The translations under genes were made by a program, and so were the position numbers. The notes beneath the pieces are model-generated. The model ran no database searches. It saw only the letters and a list, made by a program, of their open reading frames with translations, and had not been told where the DNA came from. A stretch of DNA of 64,000 nucleotides from Streptomyces sp. APSN-46.1. GTDB taxonomy: Bacteria; Actinomycetota; Actinomycetes; Streptomycetales; Streptomycetaceae. The DNA lies in contig NZ_JALGRF010000002.1 in assembly GCF_022815725.1 (NCBI RefSeq), positions 682,001-746,000 of the forward strand, written 5' to 3'. Positions 34,079 to 42,741 of this stretch are shown here, piece by piece (position 1 is the first letter of the stretch; the number at the start of each line of letters is the position of its first letter).

Positions 34079-35308
34079 ATGACGACGACGGCCGCCGCTG
34101 ACGGTGCCGGGTACGCCCGGTTCACCTACCGGCTTCGCGTGTCGTCCGCCGCGCTCGCCGGACTGCTGGGCGAGTGGGATCGGTGCCGGTGGATCTGGAA
34201 CGAGTGCTGCGCGAAGTCGAAGCAGACGCACCTGTGGAACAAGCGCCGGCCCGAGGGTGTGGACAAGCGGACGTGCGGTCCGGGGCAGCTCGACAAGATG
34301 CTGACCGAGGCCCGCAAGACGAACAGCTGGCTCCATGAGGGCTCCAGCGTTCCGCAGCAGCAGTTGATCCGGGATTTCGGGAAGTCCCGCGCGAAGGCAC
34401 AGAAGGACATCAAGGACCGTCTGCCGATGCGGCAGCGGGCGGGGATGCCCAGGTGGAAGAAGAAGCGGGAAGCGCGCCCGTCGTTGAACTACAACCGCAA
34501 CGGCTTCCGCCTCAAGGACGGGAAGCTGCACCTGGCGGGCGGGATCGCCCTGACCGTGGTGTGGTCGCGGGAACTGCCCGCCGCACCGTCCAGCGTGCGT
34601 GTCTACCAGGACAGCCTCGGGCATTGGTATTGCTCCTTCGTCGTTCCCGCCGAGGTGCGGCCGCTCCCGGCAACCGGTGCCGTGATCGGTATCGACTGGG
34701 GCGTGCGCGAGACCGCGACCACCACATCCGACGACCACGACCTGCCCCACGCCCAGCACGGCAAGAACACCGCCGTCAGGCTCGCCCGCTATCAGCGGAT
34801 GATGGCCCGCCGTAAGCCGCCGAAGGGCAAGCCCGGCTCGAAGGGCTACCGGGTGGCGAAGAGGCTGACGGCGAAGATCCACAAGAAGGTCGCCCGTCAG
34901 CGCCAGGACACCGGCCGCAAGTGGGCCAAGAAGGTCGTGCGCGACCACGACGCCCTGGCGGTGGAGGACTTCCGGCCGAAGTTCCTCGCCAAGTCCACCA
35001 TGGCCAGGAAGGCGGCCGACGCGGCGATCTCCGCGACGAAGGCGGCCCTGATCGCGATGGGCCGAAAGCACGGACGGGCCGTGCACCTGGTACACCCCGC
35101 GCATACCACCATGGACTGCGCGCAGTGCGGAGCGAGAACCAAGCACGCGCTACCTCTCTCGGAACGAACGTATGCCTGCACCGCGTGCGGAGCCGTGTCC
35201 CCCAGGGACAAGAACTCCGCCCGCGTCATGCTGGTCCGGGCTGGTCTCAACCCGGCTGGTGCTGAGGGCGTAAGACCACTTGGGGCGCAGCCCCAAGTGG
35301 CTGCCTGA
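34079..35308 (+). CDS. tnpB: IS605/IS1341-family TnpB RNA-guided nuclease
   Basis: A 409-residue TnpB of the OrfB family. The RuvC-like catalytic residues are in 'GIDWGVRE' (first Asp), 'ALAVEDFRPKF' (Glu) and 'RDKNSARVM' (last Asp). The zinc ribbon 'CAQCGARTKHALPLSERTYACTAC' lies between the last two; the N-terminal helical domain is 'RFTYRLRV...WNECCAKSK'. All catalytic residues are intact, so it may be active. TnpB proteins are guided by an RNA made from the element's right end and cut DNA next to a short target-adjacent motif, helping the element persist. No TnpA lies next to it, so this is a solo TnpB (IS1341-like) that would need a transposase in trans. Confidence 0.95.
   Translation: MTTTAAADGAGYARFTYRLRVSSAALAGLLGEWDRCRWIWNECCAKSKQTHLWNKRRPEGVDKRTCGPGQLDKMLTEARKTNSWLHEGSSVPQQQLIRDFGKSRAKAQKDIKDRLPMRQRAGMPRWKKKREARPSLNYNRNGFRLKDGKLHLAGGIALTVVWSRELPAAPSSVRVYQDSLGHWYCSFVVPAEVRPLPATGAVIGIDWGVRETATTTSDDHDLPHAQHGKNTAVRLARYQRMMARRKPPKGKPGSKGYRVAKRLTAKIHKKVARQRQDTGRKWAKKVVRDHDALAVEDFRPKFLAKSTMARKAADAAISATKAALIAMGRKHGRAVHLVHPAHTTMDCAQCGARTKHALPLSERTYACTACGAVSPRDKNSARVMLVRAGLNPAGAEGVRPLGAQPQVAA
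35276..35300 (+). ncRNA. Hairpin in the tnpB 3' end, probable part of the guide (omega/re) RNA scaffold
   Basis: The perfect 10-bp stem CCACTTGGGG / CCCCAAGTGG with a 5-nt loop lies inside the last codons of tnpB. TnpB guide RNAs are made from the sense strand across the gene's 3' end and the element's right end, and they contain such stems. Confidence 0.6.
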
Positions 35309-35340
35309 GCTAGAAATCCCCGATCAGCCCTGGAGGGTGA

Positions 35341-35375
35341 GGAATCCCCTCCCTTCAGGGAGGGGAGGATTCAAG
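35341..35375 (+). mobile_element. Right-end hairpin of the TnpB element
   Basis: The stem TCCCCTCCC (35345-35353) with GGGAGGGGA (35358-35366) and a TTCA loop, ending in TCAAG, is the typical subterminal hairpin and cleavage site of IS605-type right ends. Sequence just beyond (from about 35374) would be the guide region of the omega RNA and here is GTGACTCGGC..., the flanking host DNA. Confidence 0.75.
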
Positions 35376-35447
35376 TGACTCGGCATGGTGAGAGCCGTGC
35401 GTAACCTGAACAGGAGTGAGGCAGCAGCGGGGCCCGCGGAGGTGGTT

Positions 35448-36305
35448 GTGAGCGCAGACAGCGCCGATGAGTCGACTGAGTCGAGTTGGGCGCTTGATCC
35501 GGAGGACGAATCGGGAGCGGTTGTCGCCGCCGTCGGCCGCCAGTTGAAAATGTGGCGCGAGTCGGCCGGACTCGATTGTGCGAAGTTCGCGCAGCGGATG
35601 GAATACGGGCCGGACCTGATCTACAAGATCGAGCGCGGAGCCAGAATTCCACGCCCGGAGTACCTGGACAAGGCGGACCGGATCCTGGGCGGCGGCGGGA
35701 AAATCGCCGCCATGAAGGCCGATGTCGAAAAGGCCCGCTACCCCAAGAAGGTCCGAGACCTGGCCAAGTTGGAGTCAGACGCGGTCGAGCTCGGCGCGTA
35801 CGGGAACCACAACCTGCACGGACTGCTCCAGACCGAGGAGTACGCGTGGGCGCTGTACGAGATCCGGCGGCCGGCCTTCTCGCCGGACGAGGTGGAGCGA
35901 CACGTTGCTGCCCGGATGGCGCGACAGGAGATCTTTCACCGGCAGCCGCTACCAGCGCTGACCTTCGTCCTGGAGCAGGCGACGCTGGAGCGGACGATCG
36001 GCGGGCGGGACGTACTCCGCAGGCAGTTGGAGCATCTGCTCGACATCGCTCGGCTACGCAACGTCGAGATTCAGGTGATGCCGCTGGACTGCGAGGATCA
36101 CGCGGGGATGGGCGGTCAGATCGACGTCTTGAGGCTCAAGGACGGTTCGACGGTCGGGTACGTCGAGGCGCAGTTGCTCAGCCGCCTGATCACGAACGCG
36201 AAGGAGATCCAGATCCTCGAACTCCGGTATGGGATCATCCGTTCGCAGGCTCTCAACCCTCGGCAGTCGAGAGCGTTCATCGAGAAAGTGCTGGGAGAGA
36301 CATGA
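35448..36305 (+). CDS. XRE-family HTH protein with DUF5753
   Basis: A 285-residue regulator from GTG 35448, which has a GGAGGTGG ribosome site. An ATG at 35385 lies within the TnpB element flank and lacks a site. The HTH is 'VGRQLKMWRESAGLDCAKFAQRMEYGPDLIYKIERGARIP' (about 27-65). The DUF5753 domain follows, with 'LLQTEEYAWALYE', 'VERHVAARMARQEIF' and 'VQVMPLDCEDHAGMGGQ'-type segments. Its stop TGA overlaps the ATG of the DUF397 gene (ATGA). Pairs of this kind are numerous in Streptomyces, with roles in development and antibiotic control. Insertion of the TnpB element only 74 bp upstream probably altered its promoter. Confidence 0.92.
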   Translation: MSADSADESTESSWALDPEDESGAVVAAVGRQLKMWRESAGLDCAKFAQRMEYGPDLIYKIERGARIPRPEYLDKADRILGGGGKIAAMKADVEKARYPKKVRDLAKLESDAVELGAYGNHNLHGLLQTEEYAWALYEIRRPAFSPDEVERHVAARMARQEIFHRQPLPALTFVLEQATLERTIGGRDVLRRQLEHLLDIARLRNVEIQVMPLDCEDHAGMGGQIDVLRLKDGSTVGYVEAQLLSRLITNAKEIQILELRYGIIRSQALNPRQSRAFIEKVLGET

Positions 36306-36505
36306 GCATCAAGCCCTCGGTCGGCGGCCTTTCCGCACTGGACTGGGTCAAGAGCAGCTACAGCGCCAGCAGCAGCAACGACTGCGTCGAGGTAGCCGTG
36401 ATGCCGGAAGCGGTCCTCGTCCGGGACTCCAAGCTCCCCGACGGCGACCGCCTGGCCGTGGCGCCTGCCGCCTGGGCCGGATTCCTCGGGTACGCGGCGG
36501 GCTAG
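36302..36505 (+). CDS. DUF397 protein
   Basis: A 67-residue DUF397 protein ('LDWVKSSYSASSSNDCVEVAV', 'VLVRDSKLPDGDRLAV', 'AWAGFLGYAAG'). Its ATG overlaps the stop of the HTH gene, so the two are co-translated; the pair probably acts as a regulator and its small partner, with possible toxin-antitoxin-like behaviour described for some members. The stop at 36505 is immediately followed by the remnant of an IS5-type transposase. Confidence 0.9.
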   Translation: MSIKPSVGGLSALDWVKSSYSASSSNDCVEVAVMPEAVLVRDSKLPDGDRLAVAPAAWAGFLGYAAG

Positions 36506-37075
36506 GGAGGCCAGAACGAGTCCGGCTCGGTAGCGGACGGCGAGTTTGTCGAACCGGCTGGCGATCGCACGGAACTGCTTGAGGCGCGCGAAGCATCGTT
36601 CGACCACGTTGCGGTCTCGGTGGACGGCCTTGTCGAAGGCCGGTGGTCGGCCGCCGCGGGTTCCGCGACGCCTGCGGTTGGCGGCCTGGTCGCGGCGCTC
36701 GGGGATCGTTGCGGCGATGCCCCGGCGCCGAAGCAGGTGGCGGATCGCCCTGCTGGAGTAGGCCTTGTCGCAGCACGCGCTCCAGTGTCGTGCGGGGCCG
36801 ACCCATGGCGGCACGCTGGACGCGGATCCCGTCGAGGACGTGGGCGAACGCGGTGGCGTCGTTGACATTGCCGGGCGTGAGCACGATCGACAGCGGCAGG
36901 CCCCGGCCGTCCACAGCGAGGTGCACCTTGGTGGTCAGCCCTCCCCGGCGTCGTCGCGGACTTGAACATGCTCCAGCAGCCGGGCCCGCGTGTCGTCCGA
37001 CTCCCAACGGCAGAACCGCTGGTACACCGTCTGCCATGGCCCATCAGACAAGCCTTGGGCCCCTGTCCGGGCGGA
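36506..37075 (-). pseudogene. Decayed IS5-family transposase
   Basis: Three fragments in three frames on the minus strand recreate parts of an IS5-type DDE transposase. The N-terminal piece is 'SDGPWQTVYQRFCRWESDD' up to 'LLEHVQV'. A middle piece is 'GGLTTKVHLAVDGRGLPLS' up to 'AHVLDGIRVQRAAMG', and a C-terminal piece 'DKAYSSRAIRHLLRRRGI' up to 'FDKLAVRYRAGLVLAS'. About 35-40 residues holding the first catalytic Asp region are deleted between the first and second pieces. A frameshift near 36790 separates the second and third. No intact terminal repeats are seen. 37076-37252 carries no other gene. Confidence 0.85.
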
Positions 37076-37252
37076 CCAAGGGTTGCCCTCGCTGGGCCGG
37101 CAGAGGGAAACGGAACCCGTGTCGGACATCCGGGACCGCCTTGTGCTCACCGCCGTGAATAGGTTGGCAGCGCCGCCGGGGGCGTCCGGCAGGCGGGTCC
37201 CGGGACCCCCCCCGGATCCACTGTGTGAGTACCGCACGAGAGCGGAATCGGA

Positions 37253-38368
37253 ATGCCAAACCCACTGATCAGAACCGCCGCCCGGCTGGGCCTCTGCGTC
37301 ATCACGGCAATCGCCGTCTGCCCGCTGGCGCCGGCGTCGGCGTCGGCCGATGGGTCGCACAACCTCGTGGTGCCCAGGGACTATCCGACGATCCAGGCAG
37401 CGGTCAACGCCGCCGACCCCGGTGACCGGATCACCGTCCAGCCAGGTATCTACCGCGAGCAAGTGGTGATCGGCAAGTACGTGTCGATCACCGGCTCGGG
37501 CGACCGGAAGACGACGATCCAGGCCCCGCAGACACTGACTCCCGGCGACGACGGCGGCACCTCGATCGTCGAGATCCACGACGGTGCGTCCGTCGCGCTG
37601 TCCCGGCTCGCCGTCAGTGGGCCGGGCTCCGGCACGTGCGACAACGGCGCACTCGGCTCCGGCATCCGCGTGCTCGGGGGCGCGCATCTCGACCTGGACC
37701 ACGCCGCCGTCACCCACATCACCGACACCCCCGCCGCGCCCTGCTTCCGCAGCGCGAACGCGATCCTCATCGGGGACGTGCCGACCGGTACGGGTTCGGC
37801 GACCATCCACAACACCAAGATCACGGACTACCAGGGCGCGGGCGTGGTCGTCCTCAACGAGGGGTCCACCGCCACCATCGAGAACACCACCGTCACCGGA
37901 CACCCGAAGCTGTCCACCGACGGCATCGAGTTCGTCGCCGGCGGGGTCGGCCGCGTCACCCGCAGTACCGTCAGCGACAACCAGTGCCGGGAGCCCGACC
38001 CGGGCTGCGGCCCCGACTTCTTCAACGAATTCCAGCACGCGGGCATCGTCGCCGACACACCTGGCACCGTCGTGCAGCACAACCGACTCGTCGGCAACCA
38101 GGTCGGGATCTACGTGGCGGGCGGGGGGATCGACATCGGCCACAACGACATCCAGCGGAGCTCGTACGTCGGAATCGCCCTCCAGGACGGTTCGTTCACG
38201 GTCCGGAAGGACCGGATCAGGGGCGGGGTGCACGGTGTCGCAGTCGTCGCGGCGTCGGTCGATACGCACGCGGTGCTGGACGGCGTACGCATCACGCAGA
38301 CCTCGGGCGCGCCGGTAGAGACCTTCGAGTGCTGCGGTTTCACGGCCACGGCAACCGTGAATCCGTAA
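37253..38368 (+). CDS. Secreted right-handed parallel beta-helix protein
   Basis: A 371-residue protein with a Sec signal ('LGLCVITAIAVCPLAPASASA'), then the entry of a pectate-lyase-like helix: 'DYPTIQAAVNAADPGDRITVQPG' and 'YREQVVIGKYVSITGSG'. Repeated 20-25 residue coils follow ('GSATIHNTKITDYQGAGVVV', 'GSTATIENTTVTGHP', 'GIYVAGGGIDIGHNDIQRS'). Such folds include polysaccharide lyases, epimerases and glycosidases as well as non-catalytic adhesins; no clear catalytic set is seen. Four Cys pairs fit an extracellular location. The start ATG 37253 has only a weak GAGAGCGG ribosome site. It is a single-gene unit next to the transposase relic. Confidence 0.82.
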   Translation: MPNPLIRTAARLGLCVITAIAVCPLAPASASADGSHNLVVPRDYPTIQAAVNAADPGDRITVQPGIYREQVVIGKYVSITGSGDRKTTIQAPQTLTPGDDGGTSIVEIHDGASVALSRLAVSGPGSGTCDNGALGSGIRVLGGAHLDLDHAAVTHITDTPAAPCFRSANAILIGDVPTGTGSATIHNTKITDYQGAGVVVLNEGSTATIENTTVTGHPKLSTDGIEFVAGGVGRVTRSTVSDNQCREPDPGCGPDFFNEFQHAGIVADTPGTVVQHNRLVGNQVGIYVAGGGIDIGHNDIQRSSYVGIALQDGSFTVRKDRIRGGVHGVAVVAASVDTHAVLDGVRITQTSGAPVETFECCGFTATATVNP

Positions 38369-38448
38369 TCTCCCCCCGGGCTGGGTAGCGCGGCTAGGGG
38401 GTGTCCGGTGGACCCGGTCGCGAAGCGTCCGGGGAAGCCAGCCGTAAA

Positions 38449-39618
38449 TCAAGACGCCGAGTGCAGGGGCGGGACGTTCCTCGCGAGCGCGGCGGCTTGC
38501 AGCAGGATGCTCGGCTCGGTGCCGGGGTCCTCGACCATGACGACGCCGGCCGCCTGGAAGTCGAAGCCTGTCGGCCAGATGGTGACGTCGCTTGCCAGTG
38601 CGCCCTCCAGATTCGCCCGTGTCAGGTCGGCACCGGTGAGGTCGGTTCCTCGGAGGTCAGCCAGTCTCAGATCCGCGCCGGTGAACTTGGTGCCATGGCC
38701 CCGCGCCTTGCGCAGATTCGCCTCCCGCAGGTCGGCCCCGGTGAAGTCAGCCTCGCGGAGGTCGGTCCTGACCATGCGAGCGCCGCGCAGGTCGGCTTCG
38801 ACGCAGCGGCTCTGGTGGAGAATCGACGTCCCGAGCTCCACGTGCCGCATGTTGGCCGCGATCAGCGATGCCTTGGTCAGGTTGACCTGGTAGATGCTCG
38901 CCGCTTCCAAGCAGGCGCCGTCGAAGTTGATGTGGTGCAGCCACAGTCCGTCGCAGTCGGCCCGACGCAGGTCGGTGTAGCTGACGTTGAGCCAGTCGGG
39001 CCGGCGTTCCTGGCACAAGACTCCGAGGCCGGTGAGCGCCACCTGGGCATCGGGGGCACGGGTCTCCAGCGGAGGCACGGAGTTGATGGAGGCTTCCGCC
39101 GCTGGGGAGTCCTGCCCCTGCGGAGGCCATGGCACGTGAGTGCGGAGGAACGCGGCCTTGATCGAGATGACCGCCTCCCGGTCGTGAGCCGAATGGTCCG
39201 CTATCCGCCACAGTGCGTAGAGGCCGCCGATCCGCACGTCCGTCTTCTCACTGCCGAGCTGGTCGACCGCCCGGCTGAAGCGGTCGGTGATGTGTCCCTC
39301 CCGGGTGGCGTTCAGCCCCTCCTGGTTGACCCTCAACTGCCGCCAGGTGGCATACGCGCCGAAGAGGACGACAGCGCCACCGACCGCCTGCACGAGCGTC
39401 GTGCGTACGTTGTTCACAGCTCCGAGCCGTTCAGCGGCCGAGATCCTGGCCCCGCCGAGATCGCGCTCGACCACCAGCCCCGGCAGCACCACGACCACTA
39501 CGGTCAGCGCGGTGAGCACGGCCACCACTGCCGCCACCGCGAGAAGAGCGGAAATGACCCGCCGCCGCCGTGAGGCGACCGGCATGCGGCGGTCATGAGT
39601 AGATCCCCCCGTATCCAT
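38449..39618 (-). CDS. Membrane-anchored pentapeptide-repeat protein
   Basis: A 389-residue protein with two N-terminal membrane helices ('VISALLAVAAVVAVLTALTVVVVVLPGL' region and 'TTLVQAVGGAVVLFGAYATW'), a helical linker ('LNATREGHITDRFSRAVDQLG') and a right-handed beta-helix of A(D/N)LxX repeats ('ADLRGARMVRTDLREADFTG', 'ADLRLADLRGTDLTGADLTR'). The linker is characteristic of an actinobacterial subgroup. Function is unknown; pentapeptide repeats of other proteins protect DNA gyrase, but the anchored form is more likely structural or signalling. The start ATG 39618 lacks a clear ribosome site; ATG 39585 would shorten it by 11 residues. Confidence 0.85.
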   Translation of the reverse strand: MDTGGSTHDRRMPVASRRRRVISALLAVAAVVAVLTALTVVVVVLPGLVVERDLGGARISAAERLGAVNNVRTTLVQAVGGAVVLFGAYATWRQLRVNQEGLNATREGHITDRFSRAVDQLGSEKTDVRIGGLYALWRIADHSAHDREAVISIKAAFLRTHVPWPPQGQDSPAAEASINSVPPLETRAPDAQVALTGLGVLCQERRPDWLNVSYTDLRRADCDGLWLHHINFDGACLEAASIYQVNLTKASLIAANMRHVELGTSILHQSRCVEADLRGARMVRTDLREADFTGADLREANLRKARGHGTKFTGADLRLADLRGTDLTGADLTRANLEGALASDVTIWPTGFDFQAAGVVMVEDPGTEPSILLQAAALARNVPPLHSAS

Positions 39619-39846
39619 GTGCACATGATCGCAGGGCGGCACGCCTCCTCCTCGGAGACGTGGTCCGCATTCATGATTTACTGCACACGCGATCAGCCCG
39701 ACGAAGGCGTCCGAGGCCACGCCGGGCAGGGAGCGGCCACCGTTGCCGCCCGTCGCCGTCGTCGTCGGCTGTGCGCGGACCAGGCCCCGGCGTGACCGCC
39801 CGGCTGTTGGTTGCGTCTCATCCTCTGTGCAAGGAGCGCCACGCGC

Positions 39847-40638
39847 ATGTCCATACCACCGCAACCACCGTCGTCCCCCGGGCCGTACCCGCAGTCGGGG
39901 CCGTACGGGCAGCCGGGACAGCCCGGGCCGTACGGCGGCCCGCAGGGCTGGTATGCGCCGCAGCAGACGCCGTTGTCGCAGAAGACCAACTCGCTGGCCA
40001 TCGTGGCGTTCGTGATGTCGATCCTCTGCGGGCTGCCGATGGTCCCGCTGATCCTCGGCATTGTCGCCCTTTCCCAGATCCGCGACCGCGGTGAGAAGGG
40101 CAAGGGCCTTGCCATCGCGGCCATCGTCATCCACGTCGCGACCATCGCCTTCTACGCGCTCATGCTGATCCTCGGACTCTCCGGAGCCCTGGACGACGGC
40201 CCCTCGCCCAAGCGCGACACCAGTGGTCAGGTCACCAGCCCGGGCTCCAGCGACGTGAAGGACATCCGCAAGGGGGACTGCTTCAACACGGACGACGATC
40301 TGGCGGAGTACGACGAGAAGGAAGGCGGCCAAGCCTTCTCGGTGCGCATCGTGCCCTGCGATCAGGCTCACGAGGGGGAGGCGTACGCCGTCTTCGACGT
40401 GGAGGACGGGCCGTACCCGGGTGCGGAGAAGGTCGTCTCGATCGCCGAGGAGAAGTGCGCCGGCACGGCGCTCACCGACTACGTGGGCGACGCCGCGAAG
40501 CTCCCGCAGACGCTGGAGGTGTTCTACTACCACCCGCAGTCCGTCAGCTGGGCCTTCGGTGACCGCGAGGTCACCTGCTTCCTGGGCGACACCAGCGGCG
40601 GCTCAAGCACCGGCTCGGTCCGCGCCACCGGTTCCTGA
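39847..40638 (+). CDS. DUF4190 + septum-formation-like protein
   Basis: A 263-residue protein. A Pro/Gly/Tyr-rich cytosolic arm ('PSSPGPYPQSGPYGQPGQPG') leads to a DUF4190 helix pair ('SLAIVAFVMSILCGLPMVPLIL', 'AIAAIVIHVATIAFYALMLI'). An extracytoplasmic domain follows with 'VKDIRKGDCFN', 'RIVPCDQAHEGEAYAVFDV' and 'VTCFLGDTSGG', the cysteine layout seen in actinobacterial 'septum formation' proteins. It resembles the DUF4190 protein at 13172-14590 in architecture. The start ATG 39847 is preceded by AAGGAG. Role unknown; a link to cell-wall growth or division is an inference from the family name. Confidence 0.85.
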   Translation: MSIPPQPPSSPGPYPQSGPYGQPGQPGPYGGPQGWYAPQQTPLSQKTNSLAIVAFVMSILCGLPMVPLILGIVALSQIRDRGEKGKGLAIAAIVIHVATIAFYALMLILGLSGALDDGPSPKRDTSGQVTSPGSSDVKDIRKGDCFNTDDDLAEYDEKEGGQAFSVRIVPCDQAHEGEAYAVFDVEDGPYPGAEKVVSIAEEKCAGTALTDYVGDAAKLPQTLEVFYYHPQSVSWAFGDREVTCFLGDTSGGSSTGSVRATGS

Positions 40639-40707
40639 GCCGCTGTCGTCGTCGGTCAGATCGTCCTTCCCGCTCCGGGTGAGATCGCTTGACGATGGGG
40701 CAGGGCT

Positions 40708-42225
40708 CTACGGCCGGGTCACCTCGGTGGCGCGGAGGTTGCGCAGCTTGCCGTCACCGGCCTCGTGCTGGGACGGGTAGAGCAGCTGTATGGCCACGGT
40801 GAGAGGTGTGCCGGGTTCGATGGTGTGGGAGTCGTCCGGCGTGCCGATGACAACGGATCCGTCGGTGCCGTCCTTGATCACCTCGTACCACTGGCTCTGT
40901 TGCGGGTTGATGCGGGTTCCCGCCGGCACGTTGAAGGAGATTTCCCACCTCACCACCCGCTGCTCATTGGCGGCCAGCGTGAGGTCGTAGCTGATGACCC
41001 ACCCCTGCGCGTCCTCGGGCCACGACTGGAGCCATTGCCCGACGATCACGGGGATGACGCTGACCGGGGGCAGTTCGACCTCGGTGGTGACCGCATCGGA
41101 GTGCTGCCCGGCCGTATTGGCGCGCGTCGGCGACTTGACCAGGCTGGTGCACGTGAAGCGGCCCTCGAATTCCGGGTCGATGGTGCCGGTCAGGTTGATC
41201 ATCGCCTTGCTGCCCTTGGGCAGGTCGATCGGCAGGCGCAGGCCCTCCAGGACCGAGCCGGTTCCGCAGACGGCGCCGTTCTCGCCCTGGCAGGTCAGCT
41301 CCAGATCGGACAGCGCTGCCGGAATGGTGCCCTCCACCACGGCGTCCGGGGCGTCGTTGGGGCCCAGGTTCTCGACGCTGATGCTGTAGGTGATCCGGTC
41401 TCCCGACTTTGCCGTCTGCGGGCCGCTCATCTCCAGCGGCATGTTCACGGGCAGGGCCACCGTGAGGTTCTTGATCCGGTGGGATGCGGTGGCGGCGCCG
41501 GTACCCGCCGCGAAGCCCAGCTTGAACGTCTCGGGCATCCGCGTCTGGCCGGGGGCACTGGTGAGGTCGAAGCCGTCGATCAGCAGGATGCCGTTCGGGT
41601 TGGCTTTGTCGGCATGGCGTACGGTCAGCCGGCCGTCGATGATCGACACCTGGACGTGGGCACCGGTCTCCCATGACCCGCGGAATCCGCCGGGCACGTG
41701 GACGCCGGTGAGCCAGCGGAATCCTTCGCGCTGACTGCCGGAGCCGCGTACCCCGACGGTGTTGGGGCGACTGCCCGGGCCCTCCGTGCCGGCGAGTGGC
41801 GTGGCGAAGTTCCCGAAGTTGTCGAAACCGATGCCCACGTAGCCGGCCGTGACCCCAGGGGTGACGATCACGCCCGACCCGTCCTTCGTGTAGGAGTAGC
41901 CGAGCGCTCCACCCCTGCCGCCGGGGCCCGTCGTCTGTTCCCCGTCGATCAGGTAGACGCTGAATCCGTCTCCGAATTCGCGACCGCTGCCACCCTCGCA
42001 GGAGTAGTCGAAGTCGATGGTGACGCCGAGCGACGACGAGAACGGCTGGTCGAGGAAGACCGTCCCCGCCTGGGAGACGGCATTGGGGGTGAGTTCCAGG
42101 CTGCCGCCGTTCAGCTGCGCGCTGGGATGCAGCTTCCAGTGCGGATTGGTGAGGGGCTCCTGGGCGAACGATTCAATGATCGGGAATTCCACTTGCTGGG
42201 AGGCTGCGGATGCGCGCGTCGTCAT
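40708..42225 (-). CDS. L-type lectin-like + DUF11 protein without signal peptide
   Basis: A 505-residue multi-domain protein. The first 260 residues form an L-type lectin-like sandwich ('FSSSLGVTIDFDYSCEGGS', 'GDGFSVYLIDG', 'GALGYSYTKDG', 'YVGIGFDNFGNF'). Residues about 265-360 are a DUF11-type immunoglobulin fold ('SGPQTAKSGDRITYSISVENLGPNDAPD'). The last 120 residues have a carbohydrate-binding look ('VVRWEISFNVPAGTRI', 'TIEPGTPLTVAIQL', resembling CBM2). The composition is that of a surface or secreted protein, yet the clear start (ATG 42225 with an AAGGAGAAG site) gives 'MTTRASAASQQVEFPIIES', with no signal. It may use a non-classical route. The WXG-like cassette is divergent from it. Confidence 0.82.
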   Translation of the reverse strand: MTTRASAASQQVEFPIIESFAQEPLTNPHWKLHPSAQLNGGSLELTPNAVSQAGTVFLDQPFSSSLGVTIDFDYSCEGGSGREFGDGFSVYLIDGEQTTGPGGRGGALGYSYTKDGSGVIVTPGVTAGYVGIGFDNFGNFATPLAGTEGPGSRPNTVGVRGSGSQREGFRWLTGVHVPGGFRGSWETGAHVQVSIIDGRLTVRHADKANPNGILLIDGFDLTSAPGQTRMPETFKLGFAAGTGAATASHRIKNLTVALPVNMPLEMSGPQTAKSGDRITYSISVENLGPNDAPDAVVEGTIPAALSDLELTCQGENGAVCGTGSVLEGLRLPIDLPKGSKAMINLTGTIDPEFEGRFTCTSLVKSPTRANTAGQHSDAVTTEVELPPVSVIPVIVGQWLQSWPEDAQGWVISYDLTLAANEQRVVRWEISFNVPAGTRINPQQSQWYEVIKDGTDGSVVIGTPDDSHTIEPGTPLTVAIQLLYPSQHEAGDGKLRNLRATEVTRP

Positions 42226-42741
42226 GGTGACTTCTCCTTGGCCGGACGTGCCATGGGATGGGTGATTGCGCCGTTCCGATTCGCTGTGTTCGTGAACTCC
42301 ATGAGGTTATGCGCGGATCAGTGGCCCGCTGTCTGCTAGATCCGGCCTGGTGAGATATGGCCGGGTTTCCTCCCCGAGTCAGGCCGCGCCGCACATCCGT
42401 CGATGCGGCTATCACGCCGAAGCGCGGTGAGGAAGAGGGCCGTAGGAGCGGCGCCACATAGCCCGGAGGTCAGCAGGGGGTCCCCTTCGAATGTTCTAGC
42501 GGCATCAAATCTCGCCGATATCGATCAGCCCGCTCATCCCAAGTGCCTTCCGAAAACGACGACGAACGACAACGCGCAGCCCGCCCACGCCCCGCCGGCC
42601 CTCACCGCGCCGCCCCGGCTGCCGGCTCCCCTCCCCCCGGGCAGTCCGGCGCCCCGGGGACCCCCAACGCACCACACTTGCTTGGCCGATGCTTTAGCAC
42701 TTTGCATATGATCGGGCCCCTGCGAACGGGGAGGCTCAAAA
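42226..42741. promoter_or_regulatory. Divergent control region of the lectin gene and the WXG-like cassette
   Basis: 516 bp with no convincing gene. On the right side, TTGGCC at 42682 and TATGAT at 42707 (19-bp spacing) give a plausible promoter about 30 bp before the ATG at 42742, with a GGGGAGG ribosome site between. Around 42320-42540 GC drops relative to the coding neighbours. No operator was recognised. Confidence 0.45.

Noticed and set aside
30713..35146. A 1477-codon frame antisense to glnE and tnpB
   Set aside because: It spans two unrelated genes on the other strand, is a Gly/Val/Ala-rich shadow and lacks any motif.
35385..35447. ATG 35385 as start of the HTH/DUF5753 gene
   Set aside because: It lies at the flank of the TnpB element without a ribosome site; GTG 35448 has GGAGGTGG at good spacing.
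36116..36505. Continuation of the transposase frame over the DUF397 gene
   Set aside because: After 'GLVLAS' the frame is simply antisense to DUF397 and the HTH gene.
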